Source: Armatimonadota bacterium (GTDB lineage Bacteria > Armatimonadota > Fimbriimonadia > Fimbriimonadales > ATM1). From it: DNA of 64,000 nucleotides. Positions 15,893 to 25,707 of this stretch are shown here, piece after piece; within the stretch, counting starts at the first letter, position 1, and each line of letters opens with the position of its first letter. The stretch spans positions 1 to 64,000 of the forward strand of contig QEUM01000011.1 in NCBI GenBank assembly GCA_003577165.1. Reading direction: 5' to 3'. A program made the translations under genes and the position numbers. Below the pieces are notes generated by a model. That model was not told the DNA's origin, made no database searches, and saw only the letters and a program-made list of their open reading frames with translations.

Positions 15893-18337
15893 GTGAATCA
15901 ACGCATCATGCGGGTCTTCCTCACTTCCTTGGGGATCCTCGCCTGCACGGCGGCGCTCGCAGGCGAGCCCACGGTAATCCGCATGATCGCCCACTCCAGT
16001 TGGGGCATTCCGCCGAAGGAGGCAGCCGATCCTGGGAGCCAAATTCGCCGGGCCATCTTCGAGGAGTTTCACCGGCAGAACCCGGACATTCGCGTCGTGA
16101 ACGCGGCGGGCCTCGAGGTTGCTGGCACTCAGCCGGACGCTCCCTTCTTGATGAGCATGGCGGGCGACACAGCGCCGGATGTTTTCTACGTGAACTTTCG
16201 GCAAATGACCAATTACATCGAGCAGGGGTTTTGCAGACCGCTCGATGACCTCATCGCGAAAGACCCCTCCGTGCTAAAGAGGGTGAAGCCGCGAGTGCTG
16301 GAAGTTCTGCGAAGTTTCGACGGCAAGATCTATTCCATCCCCTACATCCAGTACGGCATGGCGCTCTACTACAGGGTTGACTTTTTCCGGGAAGTGGGAC
16401 TCGATCCCAACAATCCACCGAGAAACTGGGAGCAGTTCTTCGAATACGCGAAGCGACTCACGGACCCAGCAAGGGGGAGATACGGCTTCCTGTTCAACGA
16501 CGCGGGAGAGGGGAAGGCGTGGCATTGGATCAACATCCTGCGGCAAGCCGGCGGCGAACCCGTCGAGCGAACGCCCAGCGGATTTTGGCGCGCGACGTTC
16601 AACTCCGATGCCGGCGTGAAGGCGGTGGAGTTCTTCCGCAAACTCACACTCGAAAAGTGGGAACGAAACGGAAAAGTGATCGGCCCCGCTGCCGGCTTGT
16701 CTACCCAGTGGCGTCAGGACATCGACGACGGCAAGACGGCCATGTGGTTCGACTATACGAACGACGTGCTGCTGAGCGCGACGCGCATCAACCCCGCTCT
16801 CATCGGCGTCGCTGCGATGCCTGCTGGCCCGGGGGGGCGCGCTAACGAAATCAACGCCGGAATGTGGGCGATCAACGCCGACACGAAAGACCAGAAGAAG
16901 TTGGAGGCCTGCTGGCGGTTCATTCAGTTCTTCACGGGCGACGAAGCCGCACGCGTCGCGACGCAAAAGTACGTCGAATATGGCTTCGGCAATCTGGTCC
17001 AACCCGATCTCTTGGAGAGGTTCGGATACCACGACGTCGTCTCCAGAGTTGATCCGCAGTTGGTCGAAGCGAACAAGACTCTCTTTGAGGACGGGCGCCC
17101 AGAGCCGTACGGCCGAAACTGCCAGATGATCTACGTGCTCATCGACCAGCCTCTCAAACTCGCACTCTTGGAGCCGAATCGGGACGCGAAGCAGATTCTC
17201 GACGACGCGGCGAGGGAGACCGATCGGAAACTACTCGGCTTCGTGCCGGAAGAGGAGATGCAGAAGCGACGCGGATTCGCGCTCGGAATTCTCCTGCTCG
17301 CGACCGCATTTGTCACCATTCTCGTTTGGCGCGCCGTCAAGCGCGCGCGAGCCCGGCCGTCGGAATTCGTGGAGTCGCTCGCCGCAGGCACCAATCGCCA
17401 GCGTGTGATGCGGTTCATCACCATCGCATTGGCTCCTGCAGCGATTAGCCTCCTCGTGTGGGCGTACTACCCTCTGGCCCGCGGGCTGATGATCGCATTC
17501 CAAGACTATCGCATCATGCGCGACGCGCAGTGGGTCGGGCTCGACAACTTCATCGAAGTCTTCACTTCGTTCACGTTCTGGAAGGGGCTGATCAACAGCT
17601 TCCTCTTCGTTGGACTCACTCTCGGGATTGGCTTCTTCATTCCCTTTCTGCTTGCCCTCGCGCTGAACGAGATTCCGCGCTTCAAAGTCCTGTTTCGAAC
17701 GATCTACTACCTGCCCGCAATGACGAGTGGAATCGTCATCGCCTTCCTGTGGCGTCAGTTCTACGACAAGAGCGAGACCGGGTTCCTCAACCAACTGCTC
17801 CAACCTGTGTTTGAAGCCCTCAACTCCGGGATCGCTTGGCTCAATGATGCAATCGGCACCGCGATCGGCGCATTCGAACTCACGCACGACTGGCTGGGCG
17901 ACCCTTCGCTTGCTCTGTTCGCTGTGGTGATTCCAGGCATCTGGGCGGGAGCGGGCCCGGGGAGCATCCTCTATCTGGCAGCACTCAAAAACGTTCCCGA
18001 AGATCGCTACGAAGCCGCCGACCTCGACGGAGCGAACTGGAGGCAGAAGATACGCTACATCACGTTTCCCGCCCTCAAACCCCTCGTGATGATCAACCTG
18101 CTTGGAGCGTTCATCGGCGGCTTCAAGGCGATGGAGCAGATCTTCATCATGACGGCGGGCGGCCCCCTCTACGCGACCCACACGCTCGGCCTCGAGATCT
18201 GGCAGAACGCGTTCATGTTTCTGAAATTCGGTTATGCCACGGCGGCTGCGTGGGTCATGGGGGGCATCCTTATCGGGTTCACCGTACTGCAGATTCGCCA
18301 GTTACTTGGATACAGGTTCCGCGCCTCCGGCGCTTAG
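15893..18337 (+). CDS. ABC sugar transporter: substrate-binding protein fused to MalF-type permease
   Basis: A single 814-residue chain. Residues 1-24 are a signal peptide. Residues 30-455 are a family-1 extracellular solute-binding protein (MSMAGDTAPDVFYVNFRQM, SIPYIQYGMALYYRVDFFREVGLDP, AMWFDYTND). A membrane helix at about 461-478 is followed by a short charged linker. From about 505 there is a MalF-like permease with WVGLDNFIEVF and the EAA loop YEAADLDGANWRQKIRYITFPAL at about 706-728, which contacts the ATPase. No MalG-type permease or ATPase is adjacent, so the partners must be elsewhere. GTG at 15893 is the first start; ATG at 15908 is an alternative. Confidence 0.88.
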   Translation: MNQRIMRVFLTSLGILACTAALAGEPTVIRMIAHSSWGIPPKEAADPGSQIRRAIFEEFHRQNPDIRVVNAAGLEVAGTQPDAPFLMSMAGDTAPDVFYVNFRQMTNYIEQGFCRPLDDLIAKDPSVLKRVKPRVLEVLRSFDGKIYSIPYIQYGMALYYRVDFFREVGLDPNNPPRNWEQFFEYAKRLTDPARGRYGFLFNDAGEGKAWHWINILRQAGGEPVERTPSGFWRATFNSDAGVKAVEFFRKLTLEKWERNGKVIGPAAGLSTQWRQDIDDGKTAMWFDYTNDVLLSATRINPALIGVAAMPAGPGGRANEINAGMWAINADTKDQKKLEACWRFIQFFTGDEAARVATQKYVEYGFGNLVQPDLLERFGYHDVVSRVDPQLVEANKTLFEDGRPEPYGRNCQMIYVLIDQPLKLALLEPNRDAKQILDDAARETDRKLLGFVPEEEMQKRRGFALGILLLATAFVTILVWRAVKRARARPSEFVESLAAGTNRQRVMRFITIALAPAAISLLVWAYYPLARGLMIAFQDYRIMRDAQWVGLDNFIEVFTSFTFWKGLINSFLFVGLTLGIGFFIPFLLALALNEIPRFKVLFRTIYYLPAMTSGIVIAFLWRQFYDKSETGFLNQLLQPVFEALNSGIAWLNDAIGTAIGAFELTHDWLGDPSLALFAVVIPGIWAGAGPGSILYLAALKNVPEDRYEAADLDGANWRQKIRYITFPALKPLVMINLLGAFIGGFKAMEQIFIMTAGGPLYATHTLGLEIWQNAFMFLKFGYATAAAWVMGGILIGFTVLQIRQLLGYRFRASGA

Positions 18338-18345
18338 CCTGCCGG

Positions 18346-18351
18346 TACAAT
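18346..18351 (+). promoter_or_regulatory. Putative leaderless promoter (-10 TACAAT) of the ChaN-like gene
   Basis: GG-preceded TACAAT ends six bases before the GTG at 18358. The predicted transcription start coincides with the start codon and supports that start. Confidence 0.5.
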
Positions 18352-18357
18352 GCACGC

Positions 18358-19251
18358 GTGCTTGCAGCCCTTGCCACCTTCGCAATACAGGACTCTCAAG
18401 TTGACCCGTGGATGCTCTTTGAACCCGGGCATCGCGTCGAAGTGAGGGTCAACCAGATCACCGAAAGCGCGACCGGAAGGCGCGTGTCGCTTCAAGATGT
18501 CGCCGCCGCCGCAGACGGCAAGCGGTTCGTGTACGTCGGCGAAGAGCACGACAATCCCGACGCTCACCGATGGCAGGCGCTCGTCATCGGAGAACTCGTT
18601 CGCCGGGGCCGAAACGTCGTGGTCGGCTTTGAGATGTACCAGAGACCCAAGCAGCAGTACTTGAACGCCTGGACGCTGGGCCAGTTGTCAGAAGAGGAAT
18701 TTCTCACGCAATCCGACTGGAAAGGCCAATGGGGTTTCGCGTGGGACCTCTATCGGCCGATCTTCATCTTTGCAAAGGAGAACCGACTGCGCCTCGTTGC
18801 GCTCAACATTCCGCGCGACTGGGTGCGAACGATGAGTCGGCAGGGCTGGGACGCGCTCCCCCCCGAAGCCAAGGATAACCTTCCCACGCCGTACATGGAC
18901 AACAAGGAGCACTTCGAGCTCTTCAGCGCGCTCGTAGGAGGCCACGCCGGAGGATCGGTGGAAGGGATGTATCGGGGACAAGTTCTTTGGGACGAAGCCA
19001 TGGCCGACTCTGCCCTGAGATATTTTGAGAACGCGTACGTTCCCAAGAACACCGTATTCGTCGTGATCGCTGGTAACGGCCACTTGATGTACGAACAGGG
19101 CATCAATTACAGAATCGAACGGCGCACGGGAGAGAACGGAATCACGGTGATCACTCGATCAATTCCGGAGGGCCAGGAGAAGGCAGAGGTGACGCGCGCA
19201 GTCGGCGATTTCGTCATCGGAACTCGTGAGCCCAAGCGCTCGGGCCAATAA
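18358..19251 (+). CDS. ChaN-like haem-binding uptake family protein
   Basis: A 297-residue protein of the ChaN/Tiki superfamily (DUF399). Conserved elements are RFVYVGEEHDNPDAHRWQALVI, VVVGFEMYQRPKQQYL, the LRLVALNIPRDWVR region, and the C-terminal VFVVIAGNGHLMYEQGI. Campylobacter ChaN binds haem and acts in iron uptake; other members may be hydrolases. The GTG start at 18358 is chosen because a -10 box lies six bases upstream. The N-terminus is only weakly hydrophobic, so export is uncertain. It lies directly downstream of the transporter fusion but appears to be transcribed from its own promoter. Confidence 0.8.
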   Translation: MLAALATFAIQDSQVDPWMLFEPGHRVEVRVNQITESATGRRVSLQDVAAAADGKRFVYVGEEHDNPDAHRWQALVIGELVRRGRNVVVGFEMYQRPKQQYLNAWTLGQLSEEEFLTQSDWKGQWGFAWDLYRPIFIFAKENRLRLVALNIPRDWVRTMSRQGWDALPPEAKDNLPTPYMDNKEHFELFSALVGGHAGGSVEGMYRGQVLWDEAMADSALRYFENAYVPKNTVFVVIAGNGHLMYEQGINYRIERRTGENGITVITRSIPEGQEKAEVTRAVGDFVIGTREPKRSGQ

Positions 19252-19258
19252 TCAGGTC

Positions 19259-19426
19259 ATGAGATTCACGATCTTGGTTGCGGTCTGCGGCCTGATCTTC
19301 GCGGCTGGCTGCTCCCAATCCGACGAGAAGAGCGCCTCCAGCGAACAGGGCGTCTACGCAGGCGCGATCGACACAGCGAAGGAGACTGCCGACGCAGTGT
19401 CGGAGCGAGAAAAGGAACCCGAGTAA
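19259..19426 (+). CDS. Small lipoprotein of unknown function
   Basis: A 55-residue protein starting at ATG 19259, seven bases after the ChaN-like stop. The signal sequence RFTILVAVCGLIFAAGC contains a lipobox (FAAGC), so the mature product is a lipid-anchored peptide of about 36 residues rich in Ser, Glu and Ala. Its signal resembles that of the small lipoprotein at 27325 (LIFAAIGC). A longer start at 19226 would overlap the previous gene and bury the signal peptide. Confidence 0.65.
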   Translation: MRFTILVAVCGLIFAAGCSQSDEKSASSEQGVYAGAIDTAKETADAVSEREKEPE

Positions 19427-19430
19427 GCCG

Positions 19431-22136
19431 CTAGGATTTCAGCATCCGGCGCAGCACCATCTGCAGGATGCCTCCGTGACGATAGTAGTCCACTTCGACC
19501 GGCGTGTCAATTCGGCAGACCGCCTCGAACTTCAGTTCGCTCCCATCGGCCTTCCTTGCACGCACTTCGACGTGCTGCTTGGGTTCGATTTCGTTGGATA
19601 TGAGAATGTCGAACGTCTCGTCTCCCAAGATGCCGAGCGACCGAGCGCTCTGATCCGGCAAGAAGGTTAGAGGCAGCACTCCCATGCCGACGAGGTTCGA
19701 GCGGTGGATGCGCTCGAACGACTCCGCGAGAACCGCGCGAACGCCGAGGAGCATCGTCCCCTTCGCAGCCCAGTCCCGCGACGATCCCATCCCGTAGTCC
19801 TTACCCGCGATCACGACGAGCGGAATTCCCGCCTGCTTGTAGGATTGCGATGCTTCGTAAATCGGCTTTACCAGCCCGTCGGTGAAGTCCGTCGTCCACC
19901 CCCCCTCCGTTCCCGGAGCGAGCAGATTCCGAATGCGCACGTTCGCAAACGTCCCCCGCACCATCACGCGGTCGTTGCCTCTTCGAGAACCGTACGAGTT
20001 GAACATGTGCGGCCGGACGCCCGAGTCGACGAGGTACTTTCCAGCGGGCGAGTCCGGCTTGATCGATCCTGCCGGGCTGATGTGGTCGGTGGTAATCGAG
20101 TCGCCGAGCAGGGCGAGGCAACGCGCTCCCATAACAGGCTCGATGCTCGCGGGCGATTCCGGCATGCCGATGAAGAACGGCGGCTCTTGAATGTATGTGC
20201 TTTCTGGGGGCCAGTTGTAGAGAAGCCCCTCCGCTGTCTCGACAGAGCGCCATTCCTCGGAACCCTCGAACACGTTCGCGTACTGTTCGATGAATTCGTC
20301 TCGCGTGACGCACTTCCGAATCGTCTCTTGAATCTCGCTCTGTGACGGCCAGATGTCGCGCAGATACACGGGGTTGCCGGCCTCGTCTTCACCCAAAGGC
20401 TCCGTGAGAAAGTCCTTGCGCACCGTTCCGGCGAGCGCATACGCGACGACGAGCGGAGGAGACGCGAGGTAGTTCGCTCGAACTTCAGGGTTCACCCGGC
20501 CCTCGAAGTTCCGGTTCCCGGAGAGAACGGAGACAGCGACGATGTCCTGCTCCCGAATCGCGTTGGAGATCTCCTCGGGGAGGGGGCCGGAGTTGCCGAT
20601 GCAGGTCGTACATCCGTATCCGACGACATAAAATCCCACGGCTTCCAAGTCGTCCAGCAAGTCGGCGCGCTTCAAGTATTCGGTCACGACGGTGCTGCCC
20701 GGCGCGAGCGAAGTCTTCACCCAGGGCTGCCTCCTCAGGCCTTTTGCGCGCGCGTTTCGGGCGAGAAGTCCCGCTGCGACCATCACCTCCGGGTTGCTCG
20801 TGTTCGTGCAGCTTGTGATGGCCGCGATGACGACGTCGCCGTCGCTCAGTTGGACCATCGTCCCTTCGCAATTCACCGGCCTGCGCTCGGTCTTGGAGTC
20901 GACGACCACGACCCCCCCTTCGCTGACTTCGCGGTTTACTTCCGACGCAGTTCCGTTCGCCGGGCGACCATAGGAGACGACCAATTCGTTCGCCCACGAT
21001 CGCTTCATCTCGCTGAGAGAAACGCGATCTTGCGGCCGCTTCGGTCCAGCGAGACTGGGTTCGACCCTCGACAAATCGAGTTCGAGTTCGGAGGAGTACA
21101 CGATGGGTGCATCGTCATTGCGCCACAGGCCTTGAAGTTTCGCGTAGGCTTCGACGGTTTCGACCAAGCGCTCAGGGCGGCCCGTCAATCTCAAATACGT
21201 AAGCGTCTCGTCGTCGATTGGAAAGTACCCGACCGTCGCGCCATATTCCGGCGCCATGTTGCTGATCGTGGCGCGATTCGCAAGCGGCATCGAAGCGAGG
21301 CCCGGGCCGAAGAACTCGACGAACTTGCCCACCACGCCATGCGCTCTCAGCATCTGCGTGACGGTGAGCACCAAATCGGTCGCGGTCGCACCCTCTCGAA
21401 GCGAACCCGTGAGTCGAAAGCCTACGACCTCCGGGATGAGCATGTAGATCGGCTGCCCAAGCATGCAGGCTTCCGCTTCTATGCCCCCCACCCCCCAGCC
21501 TAAGACTCCGAGTCCGTTGATCATCGTCGTGTGGCTGTCTGTCCCGACGAGCGAATCCGGGAACAGCACACCGTCGCGCTCCCAAACCACCTTCGCCAAG
21601 TACTCCAAGTTCACTTGGTGCACGATCCCCGTCGCAGGCGGAACGACTCGGAAGCCGTCGAACGCCTTCTGACCCCACTTCAGGAACTCGTACCGTTCAC
21701 GGTTCCTCTGAAACTCCAACTCGGCGTTGATCTTGAGCGCGTCCGGAGAGTTGAAGGCATCGACCTGCACGGAGTGATCGATCACCAGATCGCACGGAAC
21801 GAGGGGATTCACCTTCGCCGGGTCCCCACCCATCCGGGCCATCGCGCTGCGCATGGCTGCCAGGTCCACAAGGGCAGGCACGCCCGTGAAGTCCTGGAGC
21901 ACCACGCGGGCCGGCGTGAAGGGGATTTCGCTGTCGCCCACGTTCCGGGCGTCATAGCGTGCCAGGGCCTCGACGTGGGCCTCGGTCACAACCCTGCCGT
22001 CGAGGTTTCTCAGGCAGGATTCGAGGAGCACGCGAATCGAGTACGGCAGGGTTTTCAGGTCGCCGAGCGCGCTGAGGCGGTAGACCGTGAAGTCCGAGAG
22101 GGTCGTCCTGGCGGAGTAGGGATCGAGCGAAGCCAT
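19431..22136 (-). CDS. acnA: Aconitate hydratase A
   Basis: A 901-residue [4Fe-4S] enzyme of the TCA cycle that converts citrate to isocitrate through cis-aconitate. The cluster cysteines are in [11 protein letters not shown] and [11 protein letters not shown]. Other family motifs are [36 protein letters not shown], and [16 protein letters not shown]. Length is standard for the AcnA/IRP type. A CATAAT -10 box ends eight bases before the ATG, so the mRNA is probably leaderless. It is divergent from the Bax-inhibitor-like gene and convergent with the small lipoprotein four bases away. Confidence 0.97.
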   Translation of the reverse strand: MASLDPYSARTTLSDFTVYRLSALGDLKTLPYSIRVLLESCLRNLDGRVVTEAHVEALARYDARNVGDSEIPFTPARVVLQDFTGVPALVDLAAMRSAMARMGGDPAKVNPLVPCDLVIDHSVQVDAFNSPDALKINAELEFQRNRERYEFLKWGQKAFDGFRVVPPATGIVHQVNLEYLAKVVWERDGVLFPDSLVGTDSHTTMINGLGVLGWGVGGIEAEACMLGQPIYMLIPEVVGFRLTGSLREGATATDLVLTVTQMLRAHGVVGKFVEFFGPGLASMPLANRATISNMAPEYGATVGYFPIDDETLTYLRLTGRPERLVETVEAYAKLQGLWRNDDAPIVYSSELELDLSRVEPSLAGPKRPQDRVSLSEMKRSWANELVVSYGRPANGTASEVNREVSEGGVVVVDSKTERRPVNCEGTMVQLSDGDVVIAAITSCTNTSNPEVMVAAGLLARNARAKGLRRQPWVKTSLAPGSTVVTEYLKRADLLDDLEAVGFYVVGYGCTTCIGNSGPLPEEISNAIREQDIVAVSVLSGNRNFEGRVNPEVRANYLASPPLVVAYALAGTVRKDFLTEPLGEDEAGNPVYLRDIWPSQSEIQETIRKCVTRDEFIEQYANVFEGSEEWRSVETAEGLLYNWPPESTYIQEPPFFIGMPESPASIEPVMGARCLALLGDSITTDHISPAGSIKPDSPAGKYLVDSGVRPHMFNSYGSRRGNDRVMVRGTFANVRIRNLLAPGTEGGWTTDFTDGLVKPIYEASQSYKQAGIPLVVIAGKDYGMGSSRDWAAKGTMLLGVRAVLAESFERIHRSNLVGMGVLPLTFLPDQSARSLGILGDETFDILISNEIEPKQHVEVRARKADGSELKFEAVCRIDTPVEVDYYRHGGILQMVLRRMLKS

Positions 22137-22144
22137 GCCCCCTG

Positions 22145-22150
22145 ATTATG
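22145..22150 (-). promoter_or_regulatory. Putative leaderless promoter (-10 CATAAT) of acnA
   Basis: CATAAT on the minus strand lies eight bases before the acnA ATG at 22136, with no Shine-Dalgarno site in between. Confidence 0.5.
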
Positions 22151-22191
22151 CCTACCCCCGAAAAATCTGCGCGGGGAGCCTCCGCGTCTGT

Positions 22192-22213
22192 TAAAATCAT
22201 CCGTCGAGGAGGA
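22192..22213 (+). promoter_or_regulatory. -10 box TAAAAT and strong ribosome-binding site of the Bax-inhibitor-like gene
   Basis: TAAAAT (22192-22197) is followed by GAGGAGG just upstream of ATG 22217. This start is chosen over an in-frame ATG at 22148 because of the ribosome-binding site. It contrasts with the leaderless pattern of its divergent neighbour acnA. Confidence 0.55.
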
Positions 22214-22216
22214 AGC

Positions 22217-22951
22217 ATGAGAACTTCTAACCCAGTGTTTTCTGACAAGGTGTTTGCCCGGTACGAGGGCATGGTCTACGAGGACCGGATGACCATCAAG
22301 GGCACGATCGACAAGTGCTTCTTGATGCTCGTCTTGGCGGTCGCCGCAGCGGCCATGACATGGAACTTCGGCGCCGCTCGCGTGCCCGAGGCAGTGATGC
22401 CATTTGTGCTCGGAGGAGCGATCGCCGGCTTCGCGCTCGCTCTGATCACGATCTTCGTGCCGAGCGTCTGCCCGATCACGTCCCTGCTCTACTCTGTCGC
22501 TGAGGGAGTGTTCCTCGGGGCATTGTCGCTGCTGATCGAGACAAGGTATCCGGGGATCGCATTCCAGGCCGTGACGATCACGTTCGGAATCCTATTGGCG
22601 ATGCTCGTAATCTATCGAAGCGGCATCATCAAGGTCACGAGCAAGTTCGCGACCGGCCTCATGATCGCGACCGCCGGCGTCGCGCTCGTGTATATCGCGG
22701 CGATCGTCATGCGGGTCTTCGGCGCGGAGATGCCGTTCCTTCACGATGCAGGGCCGATCGGCATCGGCGTCAGCGTGGTGATCCTCGCCATCGCGTCGCT
22801 GAACTTCCTGCTGGACTTCGAAACGATCAAGCAAGGCGTCTCTGCGGGATTCCCGAAGGCCGGTGAGTGGATGGCGGCGTTCGGGCTGATGGTGACCCTG
22901 TTCTGGGTCTACTTCGAGGTGCTGCGGTTGCTCGAAAAAATCCGAAGGTAG
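22217..22951 (+). CDS. Bax inhibitor-1/YccA-type integral membrane protein
   Basis: A 244-residue protein with about seven membrane helices. It starts with the bacterial signature SNPVFSDKVFARYEGMVYEDRMTIKGTIDK (positions 4-33), then helices at about 35-53, 60-80, 85-105, 110-128, 135-160, 175-195 and 215-235. This is the Bax1-I (DUF4395-free) group found in many bacteria. Related proteins are proton-sensitive calcium leak channels or interact with the FtsH protease; the role here is not defined. A terminator follows at 22971. Confidence 0.88.
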   Translation: MRTSNPVFSDKVFARYEGMVYEDRMTIKGTIDKCFLMLVLAVAAAAMTWNFGAARVPEAVMPFVLGGAIAGFALALITIFVPSVCPITSLLYSVAEGVFLGALSLLIETRYPGIAFQAVTITFGILLAMLVIYRSGIIKVTSKFATGLMIATAGVALVYIAAIVMRVFGAEMPFLHDAGPIGIGVSVVILAIASLNFLLDFETIKQGVSAGFPKAGEWMAAFGLMVTLFWVYFEVLRLLEKIRR

Positions 22952-22970
22952 GCTCGAACCGTTCGTTCTG

Positions 22971-23005
22971 CGGGGCCGCGCTCTCGCGTGGCCCCGAATT
23001 CGTTT
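22971..23005 (+). terminator. Rho-independent terminator after the Bax-inhibitor-like gene
   Basis: A 10-bp stem with one G-T pair (22971-22980 with 22987-22996, six-base loop) is followed by a T-rich stretch (aattcgtttt). It separates this gene from the convergent leuS. Confidence 0.7.
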
Positions 23006-25597
23006 TCAGCCGACGACCACGTTCACGAGTTTTCCGGGGACGACGATGACCTTGCGGACGGCCAGGTCGCCGATGTGCTGCCTCACCTTTTCATTCTCCA
23101 GCGCAAGTCGCTCCAGGTCCTCTTGCGTGGAGGAAGCGGGCGCCTGGATGTTTGCGCGCACCTTTCCATTGACTTGCAGCACGACCGTCACCTCATCCAT
23201 CTTCATCAGCGAAGGGTCGGCTTTCGGCCAGGTCTTATTCAATGTGAACCCTTCGAGTCCGTAGGACTCCCAGACCTCGTCAGCCGTGTGAGGCGCGACG
23301 GGCGCGATCAAGAGGAGCAGATTCTCGATCGCCTCGGACGCTGCGAGGCGGGCTGACTCGCGGTTGAAGTCGGCGGTTCTCGCAAAATCTGAGATTGAGT
23401 TGACGAACTCCATCAAAGCCGCGACCGCGGTGTTGAATCGGAAGTCGTCAATGTCCTTGGAGACCTTTTCGATCGCGCAGTGCGTGGCGAACCGAAGCGC
23501 CGATTCGGAACGATCGAACTGCGCCGACGTAACCCCGCTTCTCCAATTCCGGATGAAGTTCTTCCGCAGCGAGTCGGAGACCTTGAAGACTCGGTTCACG
23601 AATCGGACGGCGCCCATGACGCGCTCGTCCGTCCACTGAATCGTCTGCTCGAAGGGAGCCTCAAACAACTCGTACACCCTGAGAGCGTCTGCGCCGTACC
23701 GAGAAACCGCCTCCTCCGGAGTGACGACGTTCCCTTTCGACTTGCTCATCTTCTCCCAGCGGTAGAAGACTTGGTCGGGCGGCAGCTGCGCGGCTTCCTC
23801 GAACGAGATCTGCACGCCCTCCTCTCCCACGTGAAGCGTCTCGCCTTCGCGCGGCTTGCGGAACGGCGTCTGGGCCAACAGCATTCCCTGGTTTCTCAGG
23901 ACGCTGAACGGCTCCTTGAACGGCACCAGGCCTTCGTCGTACAGCACCTTCGTCCAAAAGCGCGCGTAAAGCAGGTGCAGCACGGCGTGCTCCGCCCCCC
24001 CCACATAGCAGTCCACCGGCATCCAGTACTCGACCTTCTTCGGATCCCATGCCCTTTCCGAGTTTCGAGGATCGCAGAAGCGGAGGAAGTACCAACTGGA
24101 GCACGCGAATCCGCTCATGGTGTCTGTTTCGCGTCTTGCGGGCCGGCCTCTCGAGTCGGTCGTCTGCACGAACTCCTCGATGGCAGCCAGCGGGCTTTCG
24201 CCTGTCTCCGTCGGCTCATAACTTTCGACGGGTGGAAGCAGCACGGGCAGTTCGCTTTCCGGTACGGCCTCGATCTCTCCATCCGCCGTGTGAACGACGG
24301 GGATCGGACAGCCCCAATACCTTTGTCGGCTCACGAGCCAATCGCGTAGGCGATAGTTCACTCGCCTCGCGCCGATTCCGCGAGACTCGATGACATCGGC
24401 GAGCCGCGACTGCCCCTCGGCGCAAGTCAATCCATCGAACTCACCCGAGTTCACCATTCTCCCGTCGGTCGCTTCGAAAGGCAGCGCGCGTTCGACTCCG
24501 TCCAACGGTTCGATGACTTGTCGAATCTCAAGCCCGAATTTCTTGGCGAATTCGAAGTCCCTTTCGTCGTGGCCGGGTACGGCCATGATCGCCCCTGTCC
24601 CGTATCCCATCAGCACGTAATCCGCAATCCAGACCGGGGCCTTCTCGCCACTGAACGGATTCTCGGCGTACGCTCCGGAGAACACGCCCGTCTTCTCGCG
24701 TCCGACCGCCAGCCGGTCCTGTTCGTTAAGCCGCGAGGCTTCGAGGACGTACTGCTCCACGCTCTCCCGACGCTCCTCTGTCACGATCTCAGAGACCAGC
24801 GGATGTTCGGGGGAAAGCACGCAGAACGTCGCCCCGAACACCGTGTCGATGCGTGTCGTGAACACCGTGAACGACTTGTCGGTTCCCACGACGTTCCAAC
24901 GAAACTCGACGCCCTCGGACCTCCCGATCCAATTGCGCTGCATCGCCTTGATGCCTTCGGGCCATTCGATCTCGTCCAGGTCGTCGAGCAGCCTCTGTGC
25001 GTACTCCGTGATCTTGAAGAACCACTGCTTGAGCATCTTCTTCTCAACCGGATTTCCGCACCTCCAGCATCGCCCCCCCTCCACTTCCTCGTTCGCGAGC
25101 ACCGTCTTGTCCACCGGACACCAGTTCGCTGGGAATTCGCCCTGATACGCAAGCCCGCGCTTGAACAAGATCAGGAAGATCCACTGAGTCCACTTGTAGA
25201 ATTCCGGATCAGAACTGCTGATCTCACGCGACCAGTCGTAACCTATGCCCACCAGGTTCTGCTGTCGCTTGTACGTCTCCGCGTACTCACGGATGAGGTC
25301 TGCCGGGTGGCGCTTCTCTCGAATGGCGGCCGTTTCGGCCGGCAAGCCAAACGCATCCCAACCCATCGGGTGCAGCACGTTGAAGCCTTCCATGACCTTC
25401 TTGCGACTAAGCACGTCCGTCGGGATGTAGTTCTTCAAGTGGCCCACGCTCAACCCGGAGCCGCTCGGATACGGGAAGAAGTCCAGGCAGTAGAACTTCG
25501 GGCGGTTCGGGTCCTCTCCGGTGCGAAACAGGTCGGCTTCGCGCCATCTCTGCTGCCACTTCGGCTCGATGATAGCGGGCTCGTATCGGTCGGGCAT
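23006..25597 (-). CDS. leuS: Leucyl-tRNA synthetase
   Basis: An 863-residue class Ia synthetase. The N-terminal catalytic motif reads FPYPSGSGLSVGHLKNY, where the usual first His of HIGH is Ser. The KMSKS loop is intact (KMSKSKGNVV). The CP1 editing domain (about 230-420) includes the FTTRIDTVFGATF region and the GTGAIMAVPGHDERD motif. The anticodon and C-terminal domains end with VRKVIVVPGKLVNVVV. Zinc-knuckle cysteines are seen in GGRCWRCGNP. A TAGAAA box nine bases upstream and a GGAGG close to the ATG are both possible initiation signals. Confidence 0.97.
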   Translation of the reverse strand: MPDRYEPAIIEPKWQQRWREADLFRTGEDPNRPKFYCLDFFPYPSGSGLSVGHLKNYIPTDVLSRKKVMEGFNVLHPMGWDAFGLPAETAAIREKRHPADLIREYAETYKRQQNLVGIGYDWSREISSSDPEFYKWTQWIFLILFKRGLAYQGEFPANWCPVDKTVLANEEVEGGRCWRCGNPVEKKMLKQWFFKITEYAQRLLDDLDEIEWPEGIKAMQRNWIGRSEGVEFRWNVVGTDKSFTVFTTRIDTVFGATFCVLSPEHPLVSEIVTEERRESVEQYVLEASRLNEQDRLAVGREKTGVFSGAYAENPFSGEKAPVWIADYVLMGYGTGAIMAVPGHDERDFEFAKKFGLEIRQVIEPLDGVERALPFEATDGRMVNSGEFDGLTCAEGQSRLADVIESRGIGARRVNYRLRDWLVSRQRYWGCPIPVVHTADGEIEAVPESELPVLLPPVESYEPTETGESPLAAIEEFVQTTDSRGRPARRETDTMSGFACSSWYFLRFCDPRNSERAWDPKKVEYWMPVDCYVGGAEHAVLHLLYARFWTKVLYDEGLVPFKEPFSVLRNQGMLLAQTPFRKPREGETLHVGEEGVQISFEEAAQLPPDQVFYRWEKMSKSKGNVVTPEEAVSRYGADALRVYELFEAPFEQTIQWTDERVMGAVRFVNRVFKVSDSLRKNFIRNWRSGVTSAQFDRSESALRFATHCAIEKVSKDIDDFRFNTAVAALMEFVNSISDFARTADFNRESARLAASEAIENLLLLIAPVAPHTADEVWESYGLEGFTLNKTWPKADPSLMKMDEVTVVLQVNGKVRANIQAPASSTQEDLERLALENEKVRQHIGDLAVRKVIVVPGKLVNVVVG

Positions 25598-25707
25598 GGA
25601 CCTCCGTTTCTACCCTGTCCTATCCGTCGGTCACCGAAGGCGGCGATCCGATGGTCCTCGCCGCGCAACGCTCCGAGGGGGGACTCCGGTAGCATTACCC
25701 CCGGCAG

